A DNA stretch of 13,539 bases from SAR92 clade bacterium (GCA_018607545.1 JABBBF010000079.1:1-13539), one strand, 5' to 3'. Positions 1 through 7,173 are shown, counted from the stretch's first letter. Program-made: numbers and translations. The notes: generated by a model not told the origin, from the sequence alone.

Positions 1-1
1 G

Positions 2-2284
2 CCCAACTCCGATTTTATATCGCTATTGAACCTATGGCGTCATTTTGAAGAGCAGCGCCAGCAATTATCCGGCAATCAATACAGTCGATACTGCAAAGCC
101 AACTATGTCTCCTACCTGCGTATGCGCGAGTGGCGCGATCTGCACCATCAGGTACACGGTGCCTGTCGGGCATTAAAGCTCACAGGTAGCTGCAAGCCTG
201 CCGAGGCCGATAATATTCACCGCTCACTGCTCTCCGGCTTATTGGGACAAGTGGGAATCCTGCAGGAAAAATGGGAGTTTCTTGGCACCCGCAATCGCAA
301 ATTTTTTATCTTCCCCGGTTCTGGTCTGAGCAAAAAACCACCCAAGTGGGTCATGGCCGGCTCGCTGATGGAAACCAGCAAGCAGTTCGCCCTGACTGTG
401 GCGAAAATTGACTCCGACTGGCTCGAGCCATTGGCCGCCCACCTGGTGAAGAAAACTTATAGCGAACCCTTTTACAGTATTAAAACTGGTCAGGTGATGG
501 CCAGCGAGCGGCAGACCTTATTTGGCCTGAGCATTGTTGAAAACAAACGCCGGGTCTACGGGCAGGTCAATCCGGATGAGGCGCGGAAAATTTTTATTCA
601 GCAGGCGCTGGTGGAAGAGGGCTATCGCGGCAAGGGTAAATTTCACAGTGAAAATCAAAAGCTGGTCGAAGAACTGCAAGCCCTAGAAGATCGCTTTCGC
701 CGTCGTGACCTATTGGTAGAGCAGCAGGTAATCTTTGAATTCTACAACGAGCGAATCCCCAACGGTATCTACAACCTGCCGCTATTTGAAAAATGGCGCA
801 AAGAGGCCGAGGCCAGCGAGCCAAAATTATTAGTGCTTGAAAAAGACTATCTGCTGCTGCGGGGCCTCTCTCAGGAAGAGCAGACCCAGTTTCCCGAAAC
901 CATCAGCTGTCAGGGCATCAGTTATAACCTGCGCTACCATTTTGAACCCAATCATATTGAAGATGGTGTTAGCGCCGTGGTGCCGTTGCCGCTGCTGCAT
1001 CAGCTGCCGAGATACTTCTTTGAATGGTTAGTGCCGGGTATGTTGCGCGACAAATGTATTGCGCTGTTGAAAAGCCTGCCCAAGCAGACAAGGCGCAACT
1101 TTGTACCAGTCCCGGATTATGTGGATGCCTTTCTGCTAAAAACAAAGCCCCAGGATCGGCCCCTAACAGAAGTGCTGGCAGAGTATCTGCACAAGCAAAC
1201 CGGCGTGACTATTCTGCCTGAACAGTGGAAGCCGGAAAATCTCGATGCCTGGTATCGGATGAACTTTGTACTCGAAGATGAAAATGGCGCTGAGATCGCC
1301 ATGGCCAGAAGTCTGGAAAAACTTCAGCAGGACTTTAAGCAGCAGATCAGTAAAGGGCTTGAGCAGGCCGCTGATCAAAACGTTGAGCAGAGCAGAATAA
1401 GGCAGGGCATCGTCGAGTGGGACTTTGATGAGTTGCCAGAAGAGGTGGCCTTAAAACACGGCAAAATCACCATCAAAGCCTGGCCGACAGTGCGTGACTG
1501 CGGAGAGTCTGTCTCTCTTGAAGTAATCGATAATCCTTTGCAAGCAGAGCAAACCAGCCGCCAAGGGCAGTTGCGGCTGGCGCTATTAAAAGGCCGGGAT
1601 CAGGTTAAATATCTCACCAAGCACCTGCTGCGCGGTAAAGAGCTGGCAATCACGGCGGCCAAAATTGGCGAGAGAAAATCGCTAGTCGATTCCCTAGTCA
1701 ACGCCAGTTTTCAGCAGGCAATATTTGCCGATGGGCAGGTACTTAGGGAACAGCACCAGTTTAACCAGGCCTTTGACGCGGGGATTGGCAATGTGGTGGT
1801 GTTTGCTCAGGAATATGGTCAGGCCATAGAATCTTTATTGGCGCCTCTGCATGATTCTCAAAAGAAACTTAGAGCACTGGGCCTGCCGGCTATTTATGCC
1901 GCAGATGATATTCGCAGTCAGTTAGACTGGCTGTTTAGCGCTGATACACTGTCGACCAGCTCCACAGAGACAGTCAGGCAGTATCCGCGCTATATTAAAG
2001 CCCTGCAGGTGCGCCTTGAAAAGCTCGCCGCACAGGTCAGTAAAGATCGCCAGTATATTGATGATATAGAGACGCTGGTATCACCTTGCAAACAGGCATT
2101 GGTAGAAGATCAGCCGCTCTCTTACGAACTCGAGGCAGCACTGCGGGACTACTGTTGGCTGGTAGAGGAGTATCGAGTTTCGCTATTTGCCCAGCAATTA
2201 AAAACCCGTGTTCCCGTATCCCACAAACGACTGCAAAAACGCTGGAATGAAATTGAAGAACAGTTGCGAAGGTTTCGTGTTTAG
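2..2284 (+). CDS. hrpA: ATP-dependent RNA helicase HrpA, C-terminal part (5' end outside window)
   Basis: DEAH-box RNA helicase; in E. coli HrpA acts on mRNA and on stalled ribosomes. Only about the last 760 residues of a family usually near 1300 aa are present, so the helicase motor lies upstream of the window. The frame is open from base 2 and reads PNSDFISLLNLWRHFEEQ, which matches HrpA's SDFxxxLNLWxxxxEQ region. The TTG at 26 is therefore an internal Leu codon, not a start. Landmarks are the OB-fold region RNRKFFIFPGSGLSKKPPKW with METSKQFA following, KTYSEP, the DILV-like RRRDLLVEQ segment, and the C-terminal DUF3418 domain with SLPKQTRRNFVPVPDYVDAF and the closing RVSLFAQQLKTRVPVSHKRL. 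No frameshift is seen. It ends 187 bp before hvfA and looks transcriptionally separate. Recognition is from remembered E. coli HrpA sequence, not from a search. Confidence 0.95.
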   Translation, partial: PNSDFISLLNLWRHFEEQRQQLSGNQYSRYCKANYVSYLRMREWRDLHHQVHGACRALKLTGSCKPAEADNIHRSLLSGLLGQVGILQEKWEFLGTRNRKFFIFPGSGLSKKPPKWVMAGSLMETSKQFALTVAKIDSDWLEPLAAHLVKKTYSEPFYSIKTGQVMASERQTLFGLSIVENKRRVYGQVNPDEARKIFIQQALVEEGYRGKGKFHSENQKLVEELQALEDRFRRRDLLVEQQVIFEFYNERIPNGIYNLPLFEKWRKEAEASEPKLLVLEKDYLLLRGLSQEEQTQFPETISCQGISYNLRYHFEPNHIEDGVSAVVPLPLLHQLPRYFFEWLVPGMLRDKCIALLKSLPKQTRRNFVPVPDYVDAFLLKTKPQDRPLTEVLAEYLHKQTGVTILPEQWKPENLDAWYRMNFVLEDENGAEIAMARSLEKLQQDFKQQISKGLEQAADQNVEQSRIRQGIVEWDFDELPEEVALKHGKITIKAWPTVRDCGESVSLEVIDNPLQAEQTSRQGQLRLALLKGRDQVKYLTKHLLRGKELAITAAKIGERKSLVDSLVNASFQQAIFADGQVLREQHQFNQAFDAGIGNVVVFAQEYGQAIESLLAPLHDSQKKLRALGLPAIYAADDIRSQLDWLFSADTLSTSSTETVRQYPRYIKALQVRLEKLAAQVSKDRQYIDDIETLVSPCKQALVEDQPLSYELEAALRDYCWLVEEYRVSLFAQQLKTRVPVSHKRLQKRWNEIEEQLRRFRV

Positions 2285-2347
2285 AAAACTGTTTTAGGCT
2301 ATAAATTAAGATTAAAAAGAGCCAGGCTAAAAAGTATTCAAAACAGT

Positions 2348-2372
2348 GGAACTTCGTATAGACTCATCTGTC
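2348..2372 (+). promoter_or_regulatory. Putative ECF/sigmaE-type promoter for the hvfABC-like operon
   Basis: GGAACTT at 2348-2354 is followed after exactly 15 bases by GTC at 2370-2372 (GTCAGA). This fits the RpoE/ECF pattern GGAACTT-N15/16-GTCTRA. Transcription would start near 2380, leaving a leader of about 90 bases before the hvfA ATG. Related gold- or copper-induced operons (gig of Cupriavidus, bufferin genes of Caulobacter) are known to be controlled by ECF sigma factors, which makes the match more believable. No sigma or anti-sigma gene is present in the window. The match is by eye, and one such hit by chance in a genome is not rare. Confidence 0.5.
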
Positions 2373-2471
2373 AGAAGGGCATCCCAAAACTAACTTGGAA
2401 TTGGGTGCAGGTAAACATTGAATGATTAGTGAATTATTAACCAGCTATTACCAACACATGGAGAAAGTCCA

Positions 2472-2837
2472 ATGAATAAACAAAATATCAAGCCTTTAAT
2501 TACAGCAACAGCTGCAAGCGTAAGTGCAGCGTTTCTAGCGACTGCAGTAATCTCGGCGCCAGCATTTGCCGCTGAAAATCCTTTTCAAGCCGACGAATTG
2601 CGCTCTGGCTACAACCTTGCCGGCGTTCATGCAGAGGGAAAATGTGGTGAAGGAAAGTGCGGTGAAGGTAAAGCCGATGCTGAAGGCAAGTGTGGTGAGG
2701 GTAAAGCCGAGGCTGAAGGCAAATGCGGTGAAGGTAAGTGTGGCGAAAGCAAAGCCGAATCTGAAGGTAAGTGTGGCGAAGGCAAAGCTGAATCTGAAGG
2801 TAAGTGTGGCGAAGGTAAATGTGGCGGTGCTGCATAA
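2472..2837 (+). CDS. HvfA/bufferin-type secreted metallopeptide precursor with eight EGKCG motifs
   Basis: A 121-aa precursor of the EGKCG low-complexity family (HvfA of Haemophilus; bufferins), ribosomally made peptides whose cysteines are oxidised by an MNIO enzyme to copper-binding groups. Residues 1-33 form a Sec signal peptide (KQNIK, hydrophobic core, cleavage after APAFA). Residues 36-51, NPFQADELRSGYNLAG, carry the family's conserved NPFxxxxLxxGYxxA segment, likely the recognition region. From residue 55 on the protein is pentapeptide repeats. Eight are EGKCG (Cys 58, 63, 74, 85, 90, 101, 112, 117), interspersed with four Cys-free units (EGKAD, EGKAE, ESKAE, EGKAE). There are no other cysteines. 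GGAGA at 2460-2464, 7 bases before the ATG, is a good ribosome site. DUF692 and DUF2063 genes follow, as expected for this family. The copper role is from the family; the modification here is inferred. Confidence 0.9.
   Translation: MNKQNIKPLITATAASVSAAFLATAVISAPAFAAENPFQADELRSGYNLAGVHAEGKCGEGKCGEGKADAEGKCGEGKAEAEGKCGEGKCGESKAESEGKCGEGKAESEGKCGEGKCGGAA
2634..2825 (+). repeat. Tandem EGKCG / EGKA-coding repeat within the precursor gene
   Basis: The DNA encodes alternating Cys and Ala pentapeptide-type units. Near-identical stretches recur, such as ggtaagtgtggcgaagg, with mostly synonymous differences (tgt/tgc, ggt/ggc). The order is C C A C A C C A C A C C for EGKC versus EGKA/ESKA units; most A units carry an extra residue (ADA, AEA, AES). 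Such repeats expand or contract readily by slippage or recombination, so the number of cysteine sites probably varies between strains. Confidence 0.85.
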
Positions 2838-2875
2838 TTAGTTTATAAAATCACCTGATAAACCCATCATCATAA

Positions 2876-3739
2876 ATGGTTGAAAAAAAACAAAGCTACC
2901 CTGTTCAGGGTGCGGGTTTGGGATTGAGGCGGGCACTTTGTGGCCCGCTTTCTTCTGTCTCTCCGCAACAGGTTCAGTTTATGGAGGTCGCACCGGAAAA
3001 CTGGATTGATGTAGGTGGCCGCTACGGAGCCGCTTTTAGAGAATACAGCGAAAAATTTCCCTTTGTCCTCCACGGACTCTCCCTCTCAATAGGTTCCCCC
3101 TCGCCACTCGATTGGGATCTGTTGAAAGCCATTAAGGCCTTTATGGCCGAACATTCCATACGTTGCTACACCGAACATCTCAGCTACTGCAGCGACAGCG
3201 GCCATCTCTATGACCTGATGCCGATTCCCTTTACCGAAGAGGCTGTCGACTATGTGGCAGAGCGCATCCTGCAAATACAGGACTTTCTCGGCCAGCGTAT
3301 CGCTATGGAGAATGTCTCCTACTATGCAGCCCCCCAGCAGGAGATGTCAGAGATTGACTTTACCAATGCCATACTGGAAAAAGCCGACTGCAACCTGTTG
3401 CTCGATGTAAACAATATTTACGTCAATAGTATTAACCACAGCTATGACCCCCTCGAATTTCTCAGGGCACTGCCCGGCGAGCGCATTGCCTATGGCCATA
3501 TTGCCGGCCACTTCGACGAAGCCGAAGACCTGCGCGTCGATACCCATGGTGCCGATGTGATTGATCCGGTCTGGGAACTCCTTGATGCCGCCTACGAGCA
3601 ATTTGGCGCATTCCCGACACTACTGGAGCGAGACTTTAATATTCCGCCAGTTGATGAGTTGCTTAAAGAGGTCGAGCAGATAAGAAAGCGGCAAGCCAGA
3701 TACGCTGGTCGGCAAGTTCAAACAGAGAATATGGCATGA
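2876..3739 (+). CDS. DUF692 multinuclear iron-dependent oxidase (MNIO), HvfB/MbnB family
   Basis: A 287-aa DUF692 protein with a TIM-barrel fold expected. MbnB and HvfB in this family use two or three non-heme irons and O2 to turn precursor cysteines into oxazolone/thioamide or related groups. Conserved polar residues are visible in order: GAGLGLR (12-18), E37 in FMEVAPENW, H66 (LHGLSLS), E100-H101 (TEHLSY), E145-N146 (MENVSYY), D177 and N179-N180 (LLDVNNIYVN), H208 and H212 (YGHIAGH), D222 and H224 (VDTHGAD), E251 (LLERDFN). It seems complete and catalytically intact. The start at 2876 is kept because the conserved GAGLGLR lies 11 codons in, but no Shine-Dalgarno sequence precedes it, so expression may depend on coupling to hvfA 38 bases upstream. 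The next gene overlaps it by 4 bases (ATGA). The substrate is inferred to be the adjacent EGKCG peptide. Confidence 0.93.
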   Translation: MVEKKQSYPVQGAGLGLRRALCGPLSSVSPQQVQFMEVAPENWIDVGGRYGAAFREYSEKFPFVLHGLSLSIGSPSPLDWDLLKAIKAFMAEHSIRCYTEHLSYCSDSGHLYDLMPIPFTEEAVDYVAERILQIQDFLGQRIAMENVSYYAAPQQEMSEIDFTNAILEKADCNLLLDVNNIYVNSINHSYDPLEFLRALPGERIAYGHIAGHFDEAEDLRVDTHGADVIDPVWELLDAAYEQFGAFPTLLERDFNIPPVDELLKEVEQIRKRQARYAGRQVQTENMA

Positions 3740-4497
3740 GCAGGGATTCCCAAAGGCCATCTTTTCAGCAGGCCCAGATAGAGTTTGCTGCCCATATCCG
3801 CAGCCCCGCGAGCAATCCAGCACCTGAGGGTATCGAAGATCGCCGCTTGGATATTTACCGCAATCTGTTTTTTAATAATATCCAAACTTTTATCGCCAAT
3901 GGGTTTCCAATTCTTAAGTCCATTATCGATCCCGATCAGTGGGCATCGATGGTGCGCGACTTTATCCACCATCACCAGAGCCACAGCCCGTATTTTTTAC
4001 AAATAGGTGGCGAATTTTTGCACTATTTGCAAAATGAACGTGAACCCGCTGCAAACGACCCGGTATTTCTACTCGAGCTGGCTCATTATGAATGGGTAGA
4101 GCTGGCACTGGATACCTCGACACTGGAATTTCCCGAGGCCAAAAACGACGGCGATCTTCTCGCTGACCGTCCGATAGTCTCACCACTGGCCTGGCCGTTG
4201 AGCTACAACTACCAGGTGCAGATGATTGGCACGGAGTTTCAGCCGACCGCGGATCAAGCTGTCCCCACTCATCTAATTGTCTATCGCAATCGCGCTATGC
4301 AAATAGGCTTTATTGAAACCAATGCCACTACCAGCCGCTTGCTGGAGATATTTCGCCAAGAGAGTCTCTCAGGTCGAGAGGCGTTGCTTAATTTGGCCTC
4401 TGAACTCAATCATCCCAATCCAGAGGCCTTGCTTCAGTTCGGTCTTGATCTATTATTGCAATTACGCGATAAAGATATTATTTGCGGCTTCCATTAA
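3736..4497 (+). CDS. DUF2063 partner protein of the MNIO enzyme, HvfC/MbnC-like
   Basis: A 253-aa protein of the DUF2063 family, whose N-terminal domain is often labelled 'putative DNA-binding'. In characterised systems (MbnC, HvfC) it binds the DUF692 enzyme and helps present the precursor peptide rather than acting on DNA. The N-terminal helical domain covers about residues 8-100, with the family signature RRLDIYRNLFFNNIQTFIAN at 36-55 followed by GFPIL, and YFLQIGGEFLHYL. The C-terminal part is probably beta-rich (SPLAWPLSYNYQVQMIG, THLIVYRNRAMQIGFIE). Its ATG overlaps the hvfB stop codon as ATGA, indicating translational coupling and a fixed enzyme-partner ratio. No DoxX-like (HvfD) gene follows, although many relatives have one. 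The family call is firm; the scaffold role is inherited from relatives. Confidence 0.9.
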   Translation: MSRDSQRPSFQQAQIEFAAHIRSPASNPAPEGIEDRRLDIYRNLFFNNIQTFIANGFPILKSIIDPDQWASMVRDFIHHHQSHSPYFLQIGGEFLHYLQNEREPAANDPVFLLELAHYEWVELALDTSTLEFPEAKNDGDLLADRPIVSPLAWPLSYNYQVQMIGTEFQPTADQAVPTHLIVYRNRAMQIGFIETNATTSRLLEIFRQESLSGREALLNLASELNHPNPEALLQFGLDLLLQLRDKDIICGFH

Positions 4498-4592
4498 TTT
4501 TTTATCCTCAAGTCCCTCAGGCTGTGTACGCAGCTCTTATTGAGCAGTAGAATACCCAGATATTAATATGCAAATGATTTGCGAGAAAGGTT

Positions 4593-5291
4593 ATGAAAAA
4601 GATACGCTTGGTAGTGGCTACTGTAATTTTTTCCGGATTGGTGGCAATGCCGGTTTTTGCGAATGATGACCGGTTTGAAAATCTCAATCGCAAGGTTTTC
4701 TATGTCAATGACCGCCTCGATCACTACGCCCTTCGTCCAGCGGCGGTCACCTACAAAAAGTTGATGCCAAATCCACTGGAAAAAGGCATCGACAATATCT
4801 TTAGCAATCTCGATGAAGTGACCAATGTGGTCAACGATCTTCTGCAGGGAAAATTTGGCCAGGCAGCCCATGACAGTGGACGCTTCCTACTCAACACAAC
4901 ACTAGGTCTCGGCGGTCTTTTCGACGTTGCCGGGCGCGCCGGCCTGGAAAAAAGTGACGGCGAAGACTTTGGCCAGACTCTCGCAGTCTGGGGAGTTGGT
5001 GAAGGCCCCTATTTAATGCTGCCTCTAATGGGCCCATCCACATTGAGGGATGCCCCGAGTAAATTCGTCGATAGTATAACCAGTCCATTTTCTTACGTTG
5101 ATGATGTAAGAACCCGCAATGCCGCCAGAGGTGTTGATCTACTGGCCAAAAGAGCGGGCTTGTTGGAGATTGATCGGGTTATCTCTGGCGATAAATATCT
5201 GTTTGTTCGAGATGTTTATTTGCAGCGCAGCAGATACCAGGTTAATGACGGCGCAATTGAAGATGATTTCGGTGATTTTGAAGATTACTAA
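4593..5291 (+). CDS. MlaA/VacJ-family phospholipid-transport protein without lipobox
   Basis: A 232-aa homologue of MlaA, the outer-membrane donut protein that removes misplaced phospholipids from the outer leaflet and passes them to MlaC and MlaFEDB. Signature segments are FENLNRKVFYVNDRLDHYALRP (about residues 29-50), FSNLDEVTNVVNDLLQGKF, GRFLLNTTLGLGGLFDVAG, EDFGQTLAVWGVGEGPYLMLPLMGPSTLRD, and a closing RVISGDKYLFVRDVYLQRS. The N-terminus is a Sec signal peptide, MKKIRLVVATVIFSGLVAMPVFA, cut before NDDRF. No cysteine follows, and there is none anywhere in the protein, so it cannot be a lipoprotein as E. coli MlaA is. GAGAAAGG precedes the ATG. It lies 95 bases after hvfC, and no clear terminator separates them, so read-through from the hvf promoter is possible. 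No other mla gene is nearby. The acidic tail (EDDFGDFEDY) is unremarkable. Confidence 0.9.
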   Translation: MKKIRLVVATVIFSGLVAMPVFANDDRFENLNRKVFYVNDRLDHYALRPAAVTYKKLMPNPLEKGIDNIFSNLDEVTNVVNDLLQGKFGQAAHDSGRFLLNTTLGLGGLFDVAGRAGLEKSDGEDFGQTLAVWGVGEGPYLMLPLMGPSTLRDAPSKFVDSITSPFSYVDDVRTRNAARGVDLLAKRAGLLEIDRVISGDKYLFVRDVYLQRSRYQVNDGAIEDDFGDFEDY

Positions 5292-5383
5292 TGACAGATG
5301 ATAAACATCATCAGAGGCTTTTAAATAGTTATTTATAAGTCTCGATTTGGACCACCCAATAATGATAATAGCAGTACTATATT

Positions 5384-5399
5384 GGTGCCCAATGGCACC
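5384..5399 (+). terminator. Possible intrinsic terminator after the mlaA-like gene
   Basis: GGTGCC, loop CAAT, GGCACC is a perfect 6-bp GC-rich hairpin followed by TGATTTT. A second, AT-rich hairpin (GATGAT-AAAC-ATCATC, 5297-5312) begins 5 bases after the mlaA stop codon. The U-tract is short, so termination may be partial. The region 5292-5470 otherwise shows no gene. Confidence 0.4.
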
Positions 5400-5470
5400 T
5401 GATTTTAACAAGCGTTTTAATAAGCGTTATAACCAGCGCGAGTTAAGCTTATGCGCAAGACAGGTTTGCG

Positions 5471-6655
5471 ATGAGTAAAGCCTCAGGCCTGATAGTCATT
5501 CTCGATGGAAATGACCCTGCCGTTGAGAGCCTAAGTCAAAGTCTCCAATCCCTGGGCCGCGATACTGCGGCGACGCAAGACTATAAATCCATAGCCAGTC
5601 TATGTTCCGATCCACTGATTCAACCAGTGGTTATCAGCTCTGAAAAAACCCCTCTGGAAACCGACAGTCAACGAGAGCAGCTGCAAGAGATGGCCGCTAA
5701 GTATTTGGTGATTGTCGCATTGAGCGAACAGGGCACTGATAATGTTGCCGAATACTTTCGTCTCGGCGTTGCCGATGTAGTCTTTCCCGAGGCCAGTGAG
5801 GAGAAAATAAAAAATACCTTGCAGCGTATTGACCAGCTTGCAGAATCGCGACTGCAAAAAAGGCTCTATCGCAGCGAACTGGAAAAGGCCAATCTTGAGC
5901 TACAGGAGAGCTTGAGACTTCTAAAACAGGATCAGCTGGCCGGACTGGAAGTGCAGAAGAACCTGATGCCAGAGAGTCCACTAAAGTTCGGCGACTATGA
6001 AATCTCCCATTCGATTACCCCATCACTCTATTTAAGCGGCGACTTTGTCGGCTATAACTTTGTACTTGGCCGCTATCTGCTGTTTTATTTTGCCGATGTC
6101 TCCGGTCACGGTGCCTCCTCGGCATTTGTTACCGTTCTGTTGCGCTTTATGATTGGCCGGGTAATCCGTCGCCACCAATTGGAAAAAGACTATGTGGCCC
6201 TGGCGCAAGCGCCTGAAGGGTTGGTGGAGCATATAAATAACCAGTTGCTGGCCACGGGATTGGGCAAACACCTGACGATTGTCGCCGGTTCTCTGGATAC
6301 AGAGACCAGTAAGTTGCGCTATGTAGTGGGTGCCCAGCAGCCATCGCCAATTCTGGTTACCGAGGGCCATGCCAAGTATCTCCCCGGTAAGGGCAAACCC
6401 GCGGGTATCTTTGAAGATGCCTCCTGGATTGTTGAAGAGATGTCCCTGCCGGAAAAATTTGCCTTTGTGCTGCTCTCTGATGGAGTCTTCGATTTAATAC
6501 CGGATAAAGAGATAGCCGATAAGGAAAAGACGCTGCTCAGTTATCTGGCCACCAGCTCCGACAATATCGAGAAATTAAAAGAGTCGCTCTCTGTCGATGC
6601 CATAGAAGACCCCCAAGACGATATTTCCGTCCTGTTGCTGACGAGAGGCATGTAG
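5471..6655 (+). CDS. Pseudo-receiver / PP2C (SpoIIE/RsbU-type) phosphatase
   Basis: A 394-aa fusion. Residues 1-122 have the shape of a response-regulator receiver, about 125-163 form a linker helix likely to coil (rich in E, K, L and Q), and 165-394 form a PP2C/SpoIIE phosphatase. The phosphatase has its metal-binding Asp residues: D191 (SGDFVG), D209 (ADVSGHG), D337 (LLSDGVFD) and D383/D384 (PQDDIS). It should dephosphorylate an anti-sigma-factor antagonist, very likely the STAS protein encoded immediately downstream, as in HsbR-HsbA of Pseudomonas and RsbU-RsbV of Bacillus. The receiver looks unable to be phosphorylated in the usual way: Ser57 stands where Asp is expected (VVISSEKTP), the acidic pair is D12-G13, and the conserved Lys is replaced (VVFPEAS at 103-109). 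Unlike HsbR, it has no C-terminal anti-sigma kinase domain. An AGG lies 6 bases before the ATG. Confidence 0.88.
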   Translation: MSKASGLIVILDGNDPAVESLSQSLQSLGRDTAATQDYKSIASLCSDPLIQPVVISSEKTPLETDSQREQLQEMAAKYLVIVALSEQGTDNVAEYFRLGVADVVFPEASEEKIKNTLQRIDQLAESRLQKRLYRSELEKANLELQESLRLLKQDQLAGLEVQKNLMPESPLKFGDYEISHSITPSLYLSGDFVGYNFVLGRYLLFYFADVSGHGASSAFVTVLLRFMIGRVIRRHQLEKDYVALAQAPEGLVEHINNQLLATGLGKHLTIVAGSLDTETSKLRYVVGAQQPSPILVTEGHAKYLPGKGKPAGIFEDASWIVEEMSLPEKFAFVLLSDGVFDLIPDKEIADKEKTLLSYLATSSDNIEKLKESLSVDAIEDPQDDISVLLLTRGM

Positions 6656-7141
6656 ATGAGCGCGGGAAAGATTCTTGTCTCCGATAATGAGGGCAACTAC
6701 CTGCTCAAATTTACAGGCGATGTTCGGGTAACACTCTGTGGTTCATTAAACCGCCATATGGAAACCATCTTTGGCAGTCAGGACGTCAAGAAAGTGGTTG
6801 TCGATATGCTTGAAGCTGAAGGTCTCGATAGCACCACTCTTGGGCTGATGGCTAAGCTGGGGCTGCACTGTCGCAAGGAGTACGGCATCAATGTCCAGGT
6901 TTTTTGCCAGAACCCGAGCATCCTGCGTACCCTGGATTGCATGGGTTTTGATGAGATCTTCGATATTATCCAGGAAGTGCCAGCTATTGATGTAAAGCTT
7001 CACAGCATTGAATCGGTCAGCTCAGAGGTGGACGAGATACGCCGTCAGGTAGTGGAGGCACACAAGCTTCTATTGCAGCTTAATCCTGATAACAGCAAAG
7101 AGTTTACCGACCTGATTCGGGCCCTTGAGTCGGATCAATAA
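6656..7141 (+). CDS. STAS-domain anti-sigma factor antagonist, HsbA-like
   Basis: A 161-aa STAS protein. Its domain covers about residues 10-115, with the typical core VVVDMLEAEGLDSTTLGLMAKL. S59 and T60 in DSTTLG occupy the phosphorylation loop that an anti-sigma kinase modifies and a PP2C phosphatase resets. A charged helical tail follows (about 117-161), a length similar to HsbA of Pseudomonas. Its ATG comes directly after the TAG of the phosphatase gene (ATGTAGATG), and GAGAGG upstream lies inside the phosphatase gene. The two are surely cotranscribed and probably form a phosphatase-substrate pair. The output (sigma factor, anti-sigma factor or diguanylate cyclase) is not visible here. 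It converges on the TerB-like gene, with only 32 bases between the stops. Confidence 0.87.
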   Translation: MSAGKILVSDNEGNYLLKFTGDVRVTLCGSLNRHMETIFGSQDVKKVVVDMLEAEGLDSTTLGLMAKLGLHCRKEYGINVQVFCQNPSILRTLDCMGFDEIFDIIQEVPAIDVKLHSIESVSSEVDEIRRQVVEAHKLLLQLNPDNSKEFTDLIRALESDQ

Positions 7142-7173
7142 GCCTGTCTAATCAGCCCGACTAGCCAGAAGTA

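Noticed and set aside
26..28. TTG at 26 as the true start of a 752-residue protein.
   Set aside because: The frame continues upstream and encodes conserved HrpA residues (SDFIS), so the TTG is internal to a gene cut by the window edge.
2286..2347. Inverted repeat ACTGTTTT / AAAACAGT flanking 46 bases between hrpA and the ECF-like promoter.
   Set aside because: It has short, AT-rich arms with a long unstructured interior and no U-tract in the right place, so it could easily be chance.
2500..2841. Long open frames on the minus strand (2500-2835) and in another plus frame (2566-2841) over the precursor gene.
   Set aside because: They are by-products of the repetitive EGKCG-coding DNA. Their proteins are simple periodic strings, while the frame at 2472 has a ribosome site, a signal peptide and the family motif.
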